Below are positions 57,732 to 64,000 of a stretch of DNA of 64,000 nt, in pieces. Source of the DNA: Treponema sp. UBA6988 (lineage in GTDB: Bacteria > Spirochaetota > Spirochaetia > Treponematales > Treponemataceae). How positions within the stretch are numbered: position 1 is the first letter of the stretch; each line of letters starts with the position of its first letter. The position numbers and the translations under genes were made by a program. A model generated the notes under the pieces. The model searched no databases. It was not told where the DNA came from and worked only from the letters and a program-made list of their open reading frames with translations. The stretch is from contig DJYC01000003.1 in NCBI GenBank assembly GCA_002448445.1, positions 26,063-90,062 of the forward strand, given 5' to 3'.

Positions 57732-58160
57732 TTACTTTGTGATTGCCTTGTAGAATGCATCTACGAGCTTCTGAGCTTCTTCGTCTGTTGCAACCTTAAG
57801 CAATACAGATGTTGTGTTTGTGAAGGTTTCGTAGTAAAGGTGATAGGCTGGGCAGAACATTCCGCAGCTTGCTTCTTTTGTGTAGCCGATTTCCTTTACG
57901 CTTGAAGGAAGAAGGTACTTTACTTCGTGAGCAACGTTGAATACGTAGCACTGTACAAGGTTTGAAACTTCTACAACGCGCTTGTTTGTGATTACAACGA
58001 AGCCCTTCTTTTTTGTACCAAGAATTCCACAGACAATTCTCTGGATGTTACCAAGAGCCTTTGCAATTGGGTTTGCGCTAGATGCCCAGAGTTCTGCTTC
58101 GATTTCTGCAACGAGCTCTTCTCCGTCCTGCAAAATGATTCCTGATTTCAATTCTGCCAT
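57732..58160 (-). CDS. PH-like (bacterial pleckstrin homology) domain protein
   Basis: A 142-residue soluble protein. GFVVITNKRVVEVSNLVQ is typical of bacterial PH-type domains, and DEEAQKLVDAFYKAITK ends the barrel with a helix. It may bind membranes or sense envelope stress. The ATG after AGAGGAG was chosen over an upstream in-frame one. Two 13-bp direct repeats (AACTTAATGAATT at 58192 and 58218) lie just upstream, possible regulator sites, and TATAAT appears further up on the minus strand. Confidence 0.75.
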   Translation of the reverse strand: MAELKSGIILQDGEELVAEIEAELWASSANPIAKALGNIQRIVCGILGTKKKGFVVITNKRVVEVSNLVQCYVFNVAHEVKYLLPSSVKEIGYTKEASCGMFCPAYHLYYETFTNTTSVLLKVATDEEAQKLVDAFYKAITK

Positions 58161-58191
58161 AATAAATTCTCCTCTCTGAACGAAAACGTTC

Positions 58192-58230
58192 AACTTAATG
58201 AATTTGCAAAGCATTAAAACTTAATGAATT
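58192..58230 (-). promoter_or_regulatory. Direct repeats upstream of the PH-like gene
   Basis: AACTTAATGAATT occurs at 58192-58204 and 58218-58230, 26 bases apart, on the same face of the helix or nearly so. They lie between the likely promoter and the start codon. Possibly binding sites of a regulator. Confidence 0.45.
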
Positions 58231-58320
58231 AACACTTTAATTTTATTATAACTTAGATTTACAGTTTATCAAGAAAAATATTTACTTTTTTTGCAATTCT
58301 TGCGGGGCTTGTTTGGGTGT

Positions 58321-58507
58321 GTGGAAGATGGCAGTTTAGCTTATACAGACCCTGTGGTTCGACAAGCTCACCAACCAGCTCAGGGTGACGGAGCTGGTTG
58401 GTGACGGCATGAATCAAGGCCGTCATCCCGGGCTTTACCCGGGATCTGTAGAAGATGGCATATTAGCTTATAAAGATGCAGAGTCAAGCTTGGCATGACG
58501 GCATGAA
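58321..58507 (+). repeat. Dispersed palindromic repeat cluster left of lipoprotein gene
   Basis: It contains two copies of a unit starting GTGGAAGATGGCA (58321) and GTAGAAGATGGCA (58448), each followed by (A/T)TTAGCTTATA. Between them lie a perfect 13-bp stem CACCAACCAGCTC/GAGCTGGTTGGTG (58369-58403) and a perfect 8-bp stem ATCCCGGG/CCCGGGAT (58424-58444). A copy of the second unit recurs at 59336-59390 on the other side of the lipoprotein gene. Confidence 0.7.
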
Positions 58508-58513
58508 TTGGAT

Positions 58514-58567
58514 GGATGCAAAAAAAATCCCCGCAGGGAGTTGCAGCAGATGCGCCGTTTCCTTGCG
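58514..58567 (-). terminator. Intrinsic terminator of the lipoprotein gene
   Basis: On the minus strand a stem of CCCCGCAAGG and CCCTGCGGGG encloses a GC-rich loop and is followed by eight T. Confidence 0.85.
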
Positions 58568-58598
58568 GGGAAGTGTTTTAGGCTGGTTTTTATTCTAC

Positions 58599-59201
58599 CT
58601 ACCTGGTTAGGACGGAAACACCGTTTTGTACAAAAGTCATGATGTTTTCCTCATCAACACCGTATATTTTGTTGTTGCCATCGTAATACACTTTTAAATC
58701 GCCCTCGCCAGGAATATTTATCACTACCAAGCCATTATTATTGGTGTAGCTTATAGTCTCGGACTCACCATCAAGAGTAGCAGTACCTGTGCCACCGTTA
58801 GAAAAAGTAAAAACGTTTTCTCCATCCGTGAAAGTGCCGATAAGGCCTGAGCCGCTTGTTCTTGTCATAAAAAAACTTTTATATAAACGTCCGGCGTATT
58901 TGACGATTGTATATTCTCTTTCGGTGTCGGGAAAACTGGATGAGTTGCTGGATTTGTAGCATTTGCCGCCTGCGAATCCAAGGTATCTTGTTCCGTCGTC
59001 CTCATCCTCATAAGAGAAAACCTTGTTGTTAAGGTCATCGCTGCTGTAGCTAAGTACCTCGGCTGAACCGCCAGAACCGCCTGCCACTAAGCTTGCTACA
59101 TCTTCGTCTGATGAAGAGCTTGAGCCGCCGGAGCATGCTGCAAGGGAGAAAGCAAGGCCAAAGGCTGCTACTGTTAATGCAATTGTTGCTAATTTTTTCA
59201 T
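58599..59201 (-). CDS. Lipoprotein of unknown function
   Basis: A 200-residue exported lipoprotein: signal with lipobox FSLAAC (Cys23), then a serine- and glycine-rich tether (GGSSSSSDEDVASLVAGG) and a small beta-rich domain of repeated strands (GTRYLGFAGGKCYKSSNSSS; GENVFTFSNGGTGTATLDGE). No catalytic motif recognised. It should sit on the periplasmic side or the surface. It has its own terminator and its gene is bracketed by direct repeats. Confidence 0.75.
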   Translation of the reverse strand: MKKLATIALTVAAFGLAFSLAACSGGSSSSSDEDVASLVAGGSGGSAEVLSYSSDDLNNKVFSYEDEDDGTRYLGFAGGKCYKSSNSSSFPDTEREYTIVKYAGRLYKSFFMTRTSGSGLIGTFTDGENVFTFSNGGTGTATLDGESETISYTNNNGLVVINIPGEGDLKVYYDGNNKIYGVDEENIMTFVQNGVSVLTR

Positions 59202-59335
59202 TGTAATCTCCTTGGTTAAGATAGTTTTAACCTAAGAGTACTATACAAAAAAAAAGTGCCGCGTCAAGGGACGGGGGCTATACAAATGCAGAGTCAAGCA
59301 TCGCATTCCGGTCCCTGAGCCGGTCGAAGGGCCGT

Positions 59336-59468
59336 GTAGAAGGTGGCATTATGCTTATAAAGATGCAGAGTCAAGCACAGCATGACGGCAGGGATTGGAG
59401 GGGCGCGAAGCGTTACCGCAGGGCGGTAATGGAGCGGGTAGGGCCCCGCGGAACCCCGGAAAGCCCCT
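59336..59468 (+). repeat. Direct-repeat unit joined to dispersed hairpin element, copy 4
   Basis: Left part 59336-59390 repeats the unit at 58448-58503 with few differences. From 59391 a hairpin element starts: GATTGGAGGGGC, stem TTACCGC/GCGGTAA (59413-59429, 3-base loop), later GGAACCCCG (59450-59458). A further partial unit (ATGCAGAGTCAAGC) lies at 59286. The two repeat families are directly joined here. Confidence 0.7.
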
Positions 59469-59555
59469 AAAAAAATGGTGAAATCTTCTTTTGGGACGCA
59501 ATACGACAGCAGGAAAAAGCGCCGCAAAAAGAGAATTATGCAAAAAAATCAGAAC

Positions 59556-60812
59556 TTAGCCGTTTGCGTGCTCGCGGACCAGGCGGTTTATTTCGTCCGC
59601 CATGTTGTCAAGCGAAACCTGCTTCTGCACGGCGCCGTTTTCCCAGCCGGCCTTTGGCATTCCGTATACGACAGAGGAAGCCTCGTCCTGGCCAAGAGTC
59701 CAAGCTCCCTGCCGCCTCATTTCTGCAAGCTGTTCGGCACCGTCGCGGCCCATGCCGGTCATGATTACGCCAAGCGCGCGGTTCTGGTAGATTTTTGCGA
59801 TGGACTCAAACATAACGTCTGCAGAAGGCCTGTGCCCGTTGCGGAGGTCGGCCTTGCTCAGCCTGATTACGTTGCAGAGGGTTGACTTTTCCACCACGAT
59901 GTGGAAGTCTCCCGGCGCAACATAGACCATTCCCGGGTGAATCAGGTCGCCGTCTTCTGCTTCCTTTACTTCAAGCGGGCATATCCTGTTGAGGGAATTT
60001 GCAAATTCCTTTGTAAAGCCGGCGGGCATGTGCTGCACGATAAGAATTGGCCGTGAAAGCTTGGGGTCTATCTTTGCAAGCATCTCGCGGAGGGCGTTTG
60101 GGCCTCCTGTTGAAATACCGATTGCTACGATTTCTATAGGGCCGGGGTTGCGCTCAGGCTTTATTACCGCTGGCTCTTTTGGCTTTGCAGGCTTCCATAC
60201 CGAGGCGGAGAATATCGGGTGCTCAGCCCTTGCATCGGTCCCGCTTGAAGGCATTCCGGCTGTAGTCTTTGCAGCGGGGGTAGGCTTTGCACCACCGGCA
60301 GTCGTAGTTGGAATGGGCGTCTTCTTTGCGGAAAACTCTGCTTCCTTGAATTTTGTCTGCTGAATAAAGAAGTCCGTCGGGTAGACGCTCTTTCCCTTTC
60401 GCCTTGCATAGCGTGAACCGTATGATGCAATGCGCTCGATAAGGGCAGCGGAGACAGACATGATGTTGTTTGTTACCGAGCCTGACGGCTTTGTAATAAA
60501 GTCCACTGCTCCAAGCTCAAGGCACTGCATGGTAACAGCCGCACCCTTTGTTGCAACGGAGGAAAGTATAAGAACCGGGATGTCAATTCCCTGCATCTTG
60601 CGCTCTTTTAGGAATTCCACGCCGTTCATCTCGGGCATTTCTATGTCAAGGATGATAATGTCTGGATGGGACAGGGGAATCTTCTGCAGGCAGAAGCGTC
60701 CGTTCATTGCTGTTGCGCAGACTTTCATACCCTGAGTGCTGTCAACAACCCTGGAAATAAGGTTACGCATCAATGCTGAATCATCGCAAATCAAAACCTG
60801 TATGTCGTCCAT
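59556..60812 (-). CDS. cheB: CheB chemotaxis response regulator and methylesterase
   Basis: A 418-residue protein. Residues 1-125 are a receiver domain with phospho-acceptor Asp56 (IIILDIEMPEMNGVEF) and acidic Asp10-Asp11. A proline- and alanine-rich linker of about 90 residues (TPIPTTTAGGAKPTPAAKTT) follows; it is longer than usual. The methylesterase domain has Ser in IGISTGGPNAL, His in VQHMPAGFTKEF and Asp in GMGRDGAEQL. It removes methyl groups from chemoreceptors such as the one at 3911-5989. The ATG after GGGAGAG was preferred. Located directly after cheR. Confidence 0.95.
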   Translation of the reverse strand: MDDIQVLICDDSALMRNLISRVVDSTQGMKVCATAMNGRFCLQKIPLSHPDIIILDIEMPEMNGVEFLKERKMQGIDIPVLILSSVATKGAAVTMQCLELGAVDFITKPSGSVTNNIMSVSAALIERIASYGSRYARRKGKSVYPTDFFIQQTKFKEAEFSAKKTPIPTTTAGGAKPTPAAKTTAGMPSSGTDARAEHPIFSASVWKPAKPKEPAVIKPERNPGPIEIVAIGISTGGPNALREMLAKIDPKLSRPILIVQHMPAGFTKEFANSLNRICPLEVKEAEDGDLIHPGMVYVAPGDFHIVVEKSTLCNVIRLSKADLRNGHRPSADVMFESIAKIYQNRALGVIMTGMGRDGAEQLAEMRRQGAWTLGQDEASSVVYGMPKAGWENGAVQKQVSLDNMADEINRLVREHANG

Positions 60813-60826
60813 ATTTCTCTCTCTCC

Positions 60827-61654
60827 CTAGAGCTCGTTCTTTTCGTAAAGACAGGCCCAATCGGTCTTTAGGAATTTGAATTTTGTGTCCATTCCAAAAA
60901 GGCTTTCTGAATGCCCAATAAACAGGTAGGAATGGTCGGACATAGACCTGTAGAAGCGGTCTATCGTAGCCTTTTGCGCCGCCTCGTCAAAGTATATAAG
61001 CACGTTGCGGCAGAATACAATGTCGTAGTCCTTTATGCCGCTTTCGTTGCGCAGGTTGTGGTAGTCAAAGTGCACACAGTTCATCAGCTCCGGCTTTACC
61101 TGGTAGCCTGAGTCCGTCTGCGTAAAAAAGCGTTCAAGGTAGTCGTGGGGAATGCCGGTTATGCGGGGCAGGGGATAAAAGCCCTGCTGGCCAACGAGCA
61201 GTGACTTTAGCGAAATGTCCGATGCCTTTATTTCGTAGGTGTAGGGTGCGGGCAGCTTGTCCTGCAAAAGCATTGCAATCGTGTAGGGTTCCTCCCCGGT
61301 GGAACAGCCAGCGCTCCAGATACGGATTTTTGTTTCCCCTGTCTTCTTCTTTTCTGCAATCACGTGGGGAATTACGTAATTTATCAGCGCGTCAAAATGC
61401 GGCTGGTTGCGGAAGAAGCGCGTCAAATTTGTGGTTATGCTGTCCAGGAATTTCTTGAATTCTTCCAGGTCGGTCGTAATCATCTTGTAATACTGCTGAA
61501 CGTCGTCGATTTTCTTCTCGCGGAGGCGTTCTTTTAGGCGGCTGTCCAAGATGGAACGGTTTGTTTCCGAAAATGTAATACCACTTGTATCGTAAATGAG
61601 TTTGCGGAATTCATCAAACTGTAAATCTGTAAGCAAATCTGGCATACTAACCAT
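60827..61654 (-). CDS. cheR: CheR chemotaxis methyltransferase
   Basis: A 275-residue SAM-dependent enzyme that methylates glutamates of chemoreceptors. The N-terminal helical domain (FDEFRKLIYDTSGITFSETN) and catalytic domain (IWSAGCSTGEEPYTIAMLL; FCRNVLIYFD) are complete, with Arg of TNLTRFFRN at the usual site. The first ATG overlaps a TATAAT box, and an ATG three codons later lies exactly where transcription should start, so the true protein probably begins with MPDLLTDLQF and the mRNA is leaderless. Cotranscribed with cheB 14 bases on. Confidence 0.95.
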   Translation of the reverse strand: MVSMPDLLTDLQFDEFRKLIYDTSGITFSETNRSILDSRLKERLREKKIDDVQQYYKMITTDLEEFKKFLDSITTNLTRFFRNQPHFDALINYVIPHVIAEKKKTGETKIRIWSAGCSTGEEPYTIAMLLQDKLPAPYTYEIKASDISLKSLLVGQQGFYPLPRITGIPHDYLERFFTQTDSGYQVKPELMNCVHFDYHNLRNESGIKDYDIVFCRNVLIYFDEAAQKATIDRFYRSMSDHSYLFIGHSESLFGMDTKFKFLKTDWACLYEKNEL

Positions 61655-61681
61655 TATATACCGCCATCAAGAGTTTGTAAA
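61653..61681 (-). promoter_or_regulatory. Promoter of cheR-cheB, leaderless
   Basis: TTTACA (61676-61681 on minus), 17 bases, TATAAT (61653-61658). The next in-frame ATG (61645) lies seven bases after the -10 box; there is no ribosome site. Confidence 0.7.
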
Positions 61682-61804
61682 CATGAATTCAATGGGTATA
61701 TATATGTAAATAATTTTTTGAATTTTATCTTTCTTCTTTTGGACGGAAGCCTGCCCGGCTCTTCCATTTGCGGATTGGCTAACTCGAGCGGACCTGCCTC
61801 TGCG

Positions 61805-61910
61805 CCACCGCCCTCGCTTGAAACTTCGTTGCGAGAATCGGGGTTCCGGTTTTCGCCTTCATTGCTGCGCAACGACTTGCAAGCAAGTCGCCCCTCCACG
61901 GCGGCGTAGG
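61805..61910 (-). repeat. Dispersed hairpin element, copy 5
   Basis: Read on the minus strand: CCTACGCCGCCGTGGAGGGGC, stem GACTTGC/GCAAGTC (61874-61889 on plus, 2-base loop), GGAACCCCG (61839-61847) and the shared tail that also ends the copy at 36189-36378. The rest of the 441-base gap has no gene; 61920-62000 contains a TTTACAGATCCCG...GGGATGACGGC part resembling the palindromic repeat family. Confidence 0.75.
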
Positions 61911-62025
61911 TCTAATTTCCACGCATGTAAAAGCAAAAATGCCGTCTTTTACAGATCCCGAAGCACACATTCGTAGCGTTCGGGATGACGGCTGTCTGGA
62001 TGCCGGGAAGTGCCGCGAAAATAAA

Positions 62026-62063
62026 AAAAACCCCTAAAAGCTGACTTTTAAGGGCTTGCATTT
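62026..62063 (-). terminator. Intrinsic terminator of the M23 peptidase gene
   Basis: On the minus strand CCCTTAAAAG pairs with CTTTTAGGGG around TCAG, followed by eight T. Confidence 0.85.
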
Positions 62064-62095
62064 GTATATAAAGGTTGTTTTATGATTTTTTAAGC

Positions 62096-63193
62096 TTAGC
62101 GCTTTGCAAAGTTTACAACATTTGTCGGGTTGATTGACTTGCCGTTCTTGTAAACCGTAAAGTGCAGGTGGGGACCCGTACTTGCACCCGTGCTACCTAC
62201 AAGACCAATCTTTGTGGTTGTGTCAACAAAGCTTCCGTTGGAAGTAAGGATGCGGGTCATGTGGCCGTAGAGTGTCTTGTAGCCCTGGCCGTGGCTTACG
62301 ATTACGTAGTTTCCGTAGACGTTGCTGTAGCCTGTGCTTACAACGCGTCCTGCCTTTGCAGAATAGATTGGAGTTCCCTTTGGACATGCCATGTCTATAC
62401 CGCCGTGGTAGGATCTTCTTCCGCTTCCGAATGGGTCAGGTCTCCAGCCCCAGCGTGAAGAAATGTAGAAGTAGCTGTGGAGAGGCAGCTTGAAGAGGTC
62501 TCCGTTGATTTCAAGCTTTGTTTCCCAGTCCATTTCTGCACCTGGTACGAATACTGTTGTTCCCATCTTGAGCTGTGAGTTTACGTCCATCTTGTTTACG
62601 AGGGCGCACCTTTCTGCATCGATTGAATATTTTTCAGCGATTGTTGAGGGGGTTTCGTTTTCTTTCTTTGTTGTGTAAAGGATTCCAGACATTGAAGGAA
62701 TCTTTATGTACTGGCCCGGCTGTATAAGGCGGGAATTTGTGATTGTATTGTTTGCGCTGTAGATTGTGTCGGTGGTAACGTTGTATGCATCAGCAATAAG
62801 GCTTATCATGTCGCCTTTTTTGACTCTGTAGGAAGTATATGTGAGCGTTGTGGATTCATTGCCGCTGTCCGCAAGGCTTGCTGCGTTTTCCGTAACGTCA
62901 TGGTCTTCTCCCATAAGGGCTGCAAGTCCCAGTGCCTCTGAGTCCGCCTCCATGTCGCTTCCTGTAAGCTTGCCGAATGAATCAGACTCGGACATAATCA
63001 TTGAGAGCTTGGGGTCTGAACCGCCGCCCTGTCCGTTTGTATTGTTAACGTGGAGCACTGCCAGTGTTGAGCCGATTACAATGCCAGCCGTGCATACTAT
63101 GCTTGCGGAGCATGTAATAAAGACTTTTGAATAATAGCTCATCTTGGACGGCATGCATGAGTTACGTTTTTTCTCGAAGACCATTTTTTTCAT
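62096..63193 (-). CDS. LysM- and M23-domain cell-wall endopeptidase
   Basis: A 365-residue envelope protein. A membrane anchor lies at about residues 22-45 (ITCSASIVCTAGIVIGSTLA); two LysM modules follow (YRVKKGDMISLIADAYNVTT; TPSTIAEKYSIDAERCALVN). The C-terminal M23 domain has zinc ligands in SYHGGIDMACPKG, the following VSHGQGYKTLYGHM and GPHLHFTVYKNGK. It would cut peptidoglycan cross-bridges or activate other hydrolases during growth and division. The ATG after AGGAAG was chosen. Its 3' side has a clear terminator. Confidence 0.93.
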   Translation of the reverse strand: MKKMVFEKKRNSCMPSKMSYYSKVFITCSASIVCTAGIVIGSTLAVLHVNNTNGQGGGSDPKLSMIMSESDSFGKLTGSDMEADSEALGLAALMGEDHDVTENAASLADSGNESTTLTYTSYRVKKGDMISLIADAYNVTTDTIYSANNTITNSRLIQPGQYIKIPSMSGILYTTKKENETPSTIAEKYSIDAERCALVNKMDVNSQLKMGTTVFVPGAEMDWETKLEINGDLFKLPLHSYFYISSRWGWRPDPFGSGRRSYHGGIDMACPKGTPIYSAKAGRVVSTGYSNVYGNYVIVSHGQGYKTLYGHMTRILTSNGSFVDTTTKIGLVGSTGASTGPHLHFTVYKNGKSINPTNVVNFAKR

Positions 63194-63262
63194 AAAACTT
63201 CCTATTGCTCCTTTATTATACAAAAAAATCATGTAAAAGTCTTGTATTTTGCATGAATTTTT

Positions 63263-63865
63263 CTAAATTTTTTTATTTATTCCTATCAAATATGTTTCAA
63301 ACGAGGTTGAACGGCATGCTTCCGGCTTAAAGCCCTTGGCAGTCGTAAAAATTTCCCGCATTTTTTGCAGTTCTTTCTGCTGGTCCCCGTTCTGGAAGAT
63401 TTTTACGCAGAAATTTCCGCCTTTTTTTAGCATTGTCTGGGCGTACCAGATTGCCATGTCCACCAGAGCCTTGCTTCTTGCAGTGTCTATGGTGCGGTTT
63501 CCTGTCGTAAGAGGGGCGGCATCGCAGACAACCAGGCTGTAGGGGCCGTTTTCCTGAATTTTGGTGCGGATTTCTTCGCTAAGAAGGTCTCCCTGGAAGA
63601 AGACCAGGTTTTCGCCCTTTACGCTTTTTGCAAGCGGGTTAAGGTCTACCGAAACAACCTTTCCGTTTCCTTCCAGCCGCCTTAAAAGCCATGTTGTCCA
63701 GCTTCCCGGCGCTGATCCCAAATCCAGTACCGTGCAGTTTTTAGTTACCATGCCGAATTTCTTGTCGATTTCTTCAAGTTTGTAGACACTTCTTGCTGGA
63801 TAGCCTTCTTTAAAGGCTTTCTGTGACCAAAAATCTGGCTTGCTGTAACTATTGTTTGCCGGCAT
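63263..63865 (-). CDS. rlmE: 23S rRNA 2'-O-ribose methyltransferase RlmE (FtsJ)
   Basis: A 200-residue SAM-dependent enzyme that methylates the ribose of U2552 (E. coli numbering) in 23S rRNA. The Lys-Asp-Lys-Glu tetrad is visible: Lys in ARSVYKLEEIDKKF, Asp in VCDAAPLTTGNRT, Lys in GNFCVKIFQNG and Glu in STSFETYLIG. VLDLGSAPGSWTTWLL is the SAM site. No ribosome site is seen before the ATG. It lies upstream of the M23 peptidase gene with 70 bases between, likely a separate unit. Confidence 0.95.
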   Translation of the reverse strand: MPANNSYSKPDFWSQKAFKEGYPARSVYKLEEIDKKFGMVTKNCTVLDLGSAPGSWTTWLLRRLEGNGKVVSVDLNPLAKSVKGENLVFFQGDLLSEEIRTKIQENGPYSLVVCDAAPLTTGNRTIDTARSKALVDMAIWYAQTMLKKGGNFCVKIFQNGDQQKELQKMREIFTTAKGFKPEACRSTSFETYLIGINKKI

Positions 63866-63929
63866 ACTTTGATTTTCGGAATTTGAGTTTTAAATTTTAG
63901 GGGATAATATAGGAAATAAATTGATTTTC

Positions 63930-64000
63930 AAGGGAGGGCCCTTGGACCCCTAACTTGGAGGGGGAAAAACCGCTCAGAGTCCGAAGCCCGCTGTTTCCTC
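63930..64000 (+). repeat. GC-rich repeat-like sequence at window end
   Basis: The plus strand has GGGCCCTTGGACCCCTAACT, then GGAGGGGGAAAAACCG, resembling the GGAGGGGC...GGAACCCC ends of the hairpin elements, but the element is cut by the window edge so its identity is uncertain. Confidence 0.35.

Noticed and set aside
58369..58403. tRNA or other structured RNA gene, because of TTCGACAAGCTC and a strong stem
   Set aside because: No cloverleaf can be drawn, the T-loop-like GGTTCGA is part of a repeat also present at 49285, and the stem belongs to a dispersed palindrome.
61718..61970. Short open frames on both strands in the gap after cheR
   Set aside because: They read through a dispersed hairpin element, and similar peptides appear wherever that element occurs; no ribosome site was found.

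Overview
The window reads as chromosomal DNA from an anaerobic host-associated spirochaete, most likely a Treponema-like organism. This is inferred from gene content: a lptB/lptA/lptC/rseC block, cheR-cheB and a large methyl-accepting protein, several lipoprotein signals, and an oxygen-defence set typical of anaerobes (desulfoferrodoxin, flavin reductase-rubredoxin fusion, rubrerythrin). No rRNA, tRNA, CRISPR array, transposase or phage gene was recognised.

Bases 1-14,500 (mixed strands) hold regulators, transport and stress genes: an AraC fragment and acetyltransferase; a multidrug-type MFS exporter behind a leader peptide and hairpin that hides its ribosome-binding site; an isochorismatase-type hydrolase; a chemoreceptor; an ABC exporter; a peroxide-defence operon (OhrR, flavodoxin, glutathione peroxidase) with a consensus promoter and a 12+12 bp operator; XRE and LysR regulators; an ABC-2 exporter operon; and a hydrolase. 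Bases 14,500-26,900 form a leftward run of small enzymes dominated by GNAT acetyltransferases. Three GNAT modules each occur once alone and once as half of a two-domain protein. A NAD-epimerase occurs twice, one copy frameshifted in a run of nine A, and a GNAT relic sits at the operon head. Bases 26,900-37,800 carry AraC, nitroreductase, GrpB-like, SIMPL and several unrecognised membrane proteins, then a second MFS gene with its own leader ORF and terminator hairpin. Bases 38,000-39,700 are the superoxide/peroxide reduction operon. Bases 39,700-44,300 hold more GNATs, a NUDIX-HD fusion, a HAD phosphatase, a methyltransferase, a hexapeptide acetyltransferase and an amputated oxidoreductase.

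Bases 44,280-52,900 are the most distinctive part. An ECF sigma factor, a membrane protein placed like an anti-sigma factor, and an exported caspase-like (C14) protein with surface-type repeats form one operon. A TonB-dependent receptor and an exbB-exbD-exbD-tonB operon follow. All three units start with the same element, GTGACAC-N15-GTGT(C/T), at identical internal spacing, so they look like one regulon: probably an envelope uptake or sensing system switched by the ECF factor.

Bases 52,900-64,000 look like core genome: the lpt transport operon with rseC, a TPR protein, a polyprenyl diphosphate synthase, small membrane proteins, a lipoprotein flanked by direct repeats, cheR-cheB, a LysM/M23 endopeptidase and rlmE. 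Intergenic spaces across the window carry a dispersed hairpin element whose ends are conserved while the stem sequence changes on both arms in every copy, and a second palindromic repeat family. Several genes have a -10 box 6-10 bases before the start codon and no Shine-Dalgarno, suggesting leaderless mRNAs.
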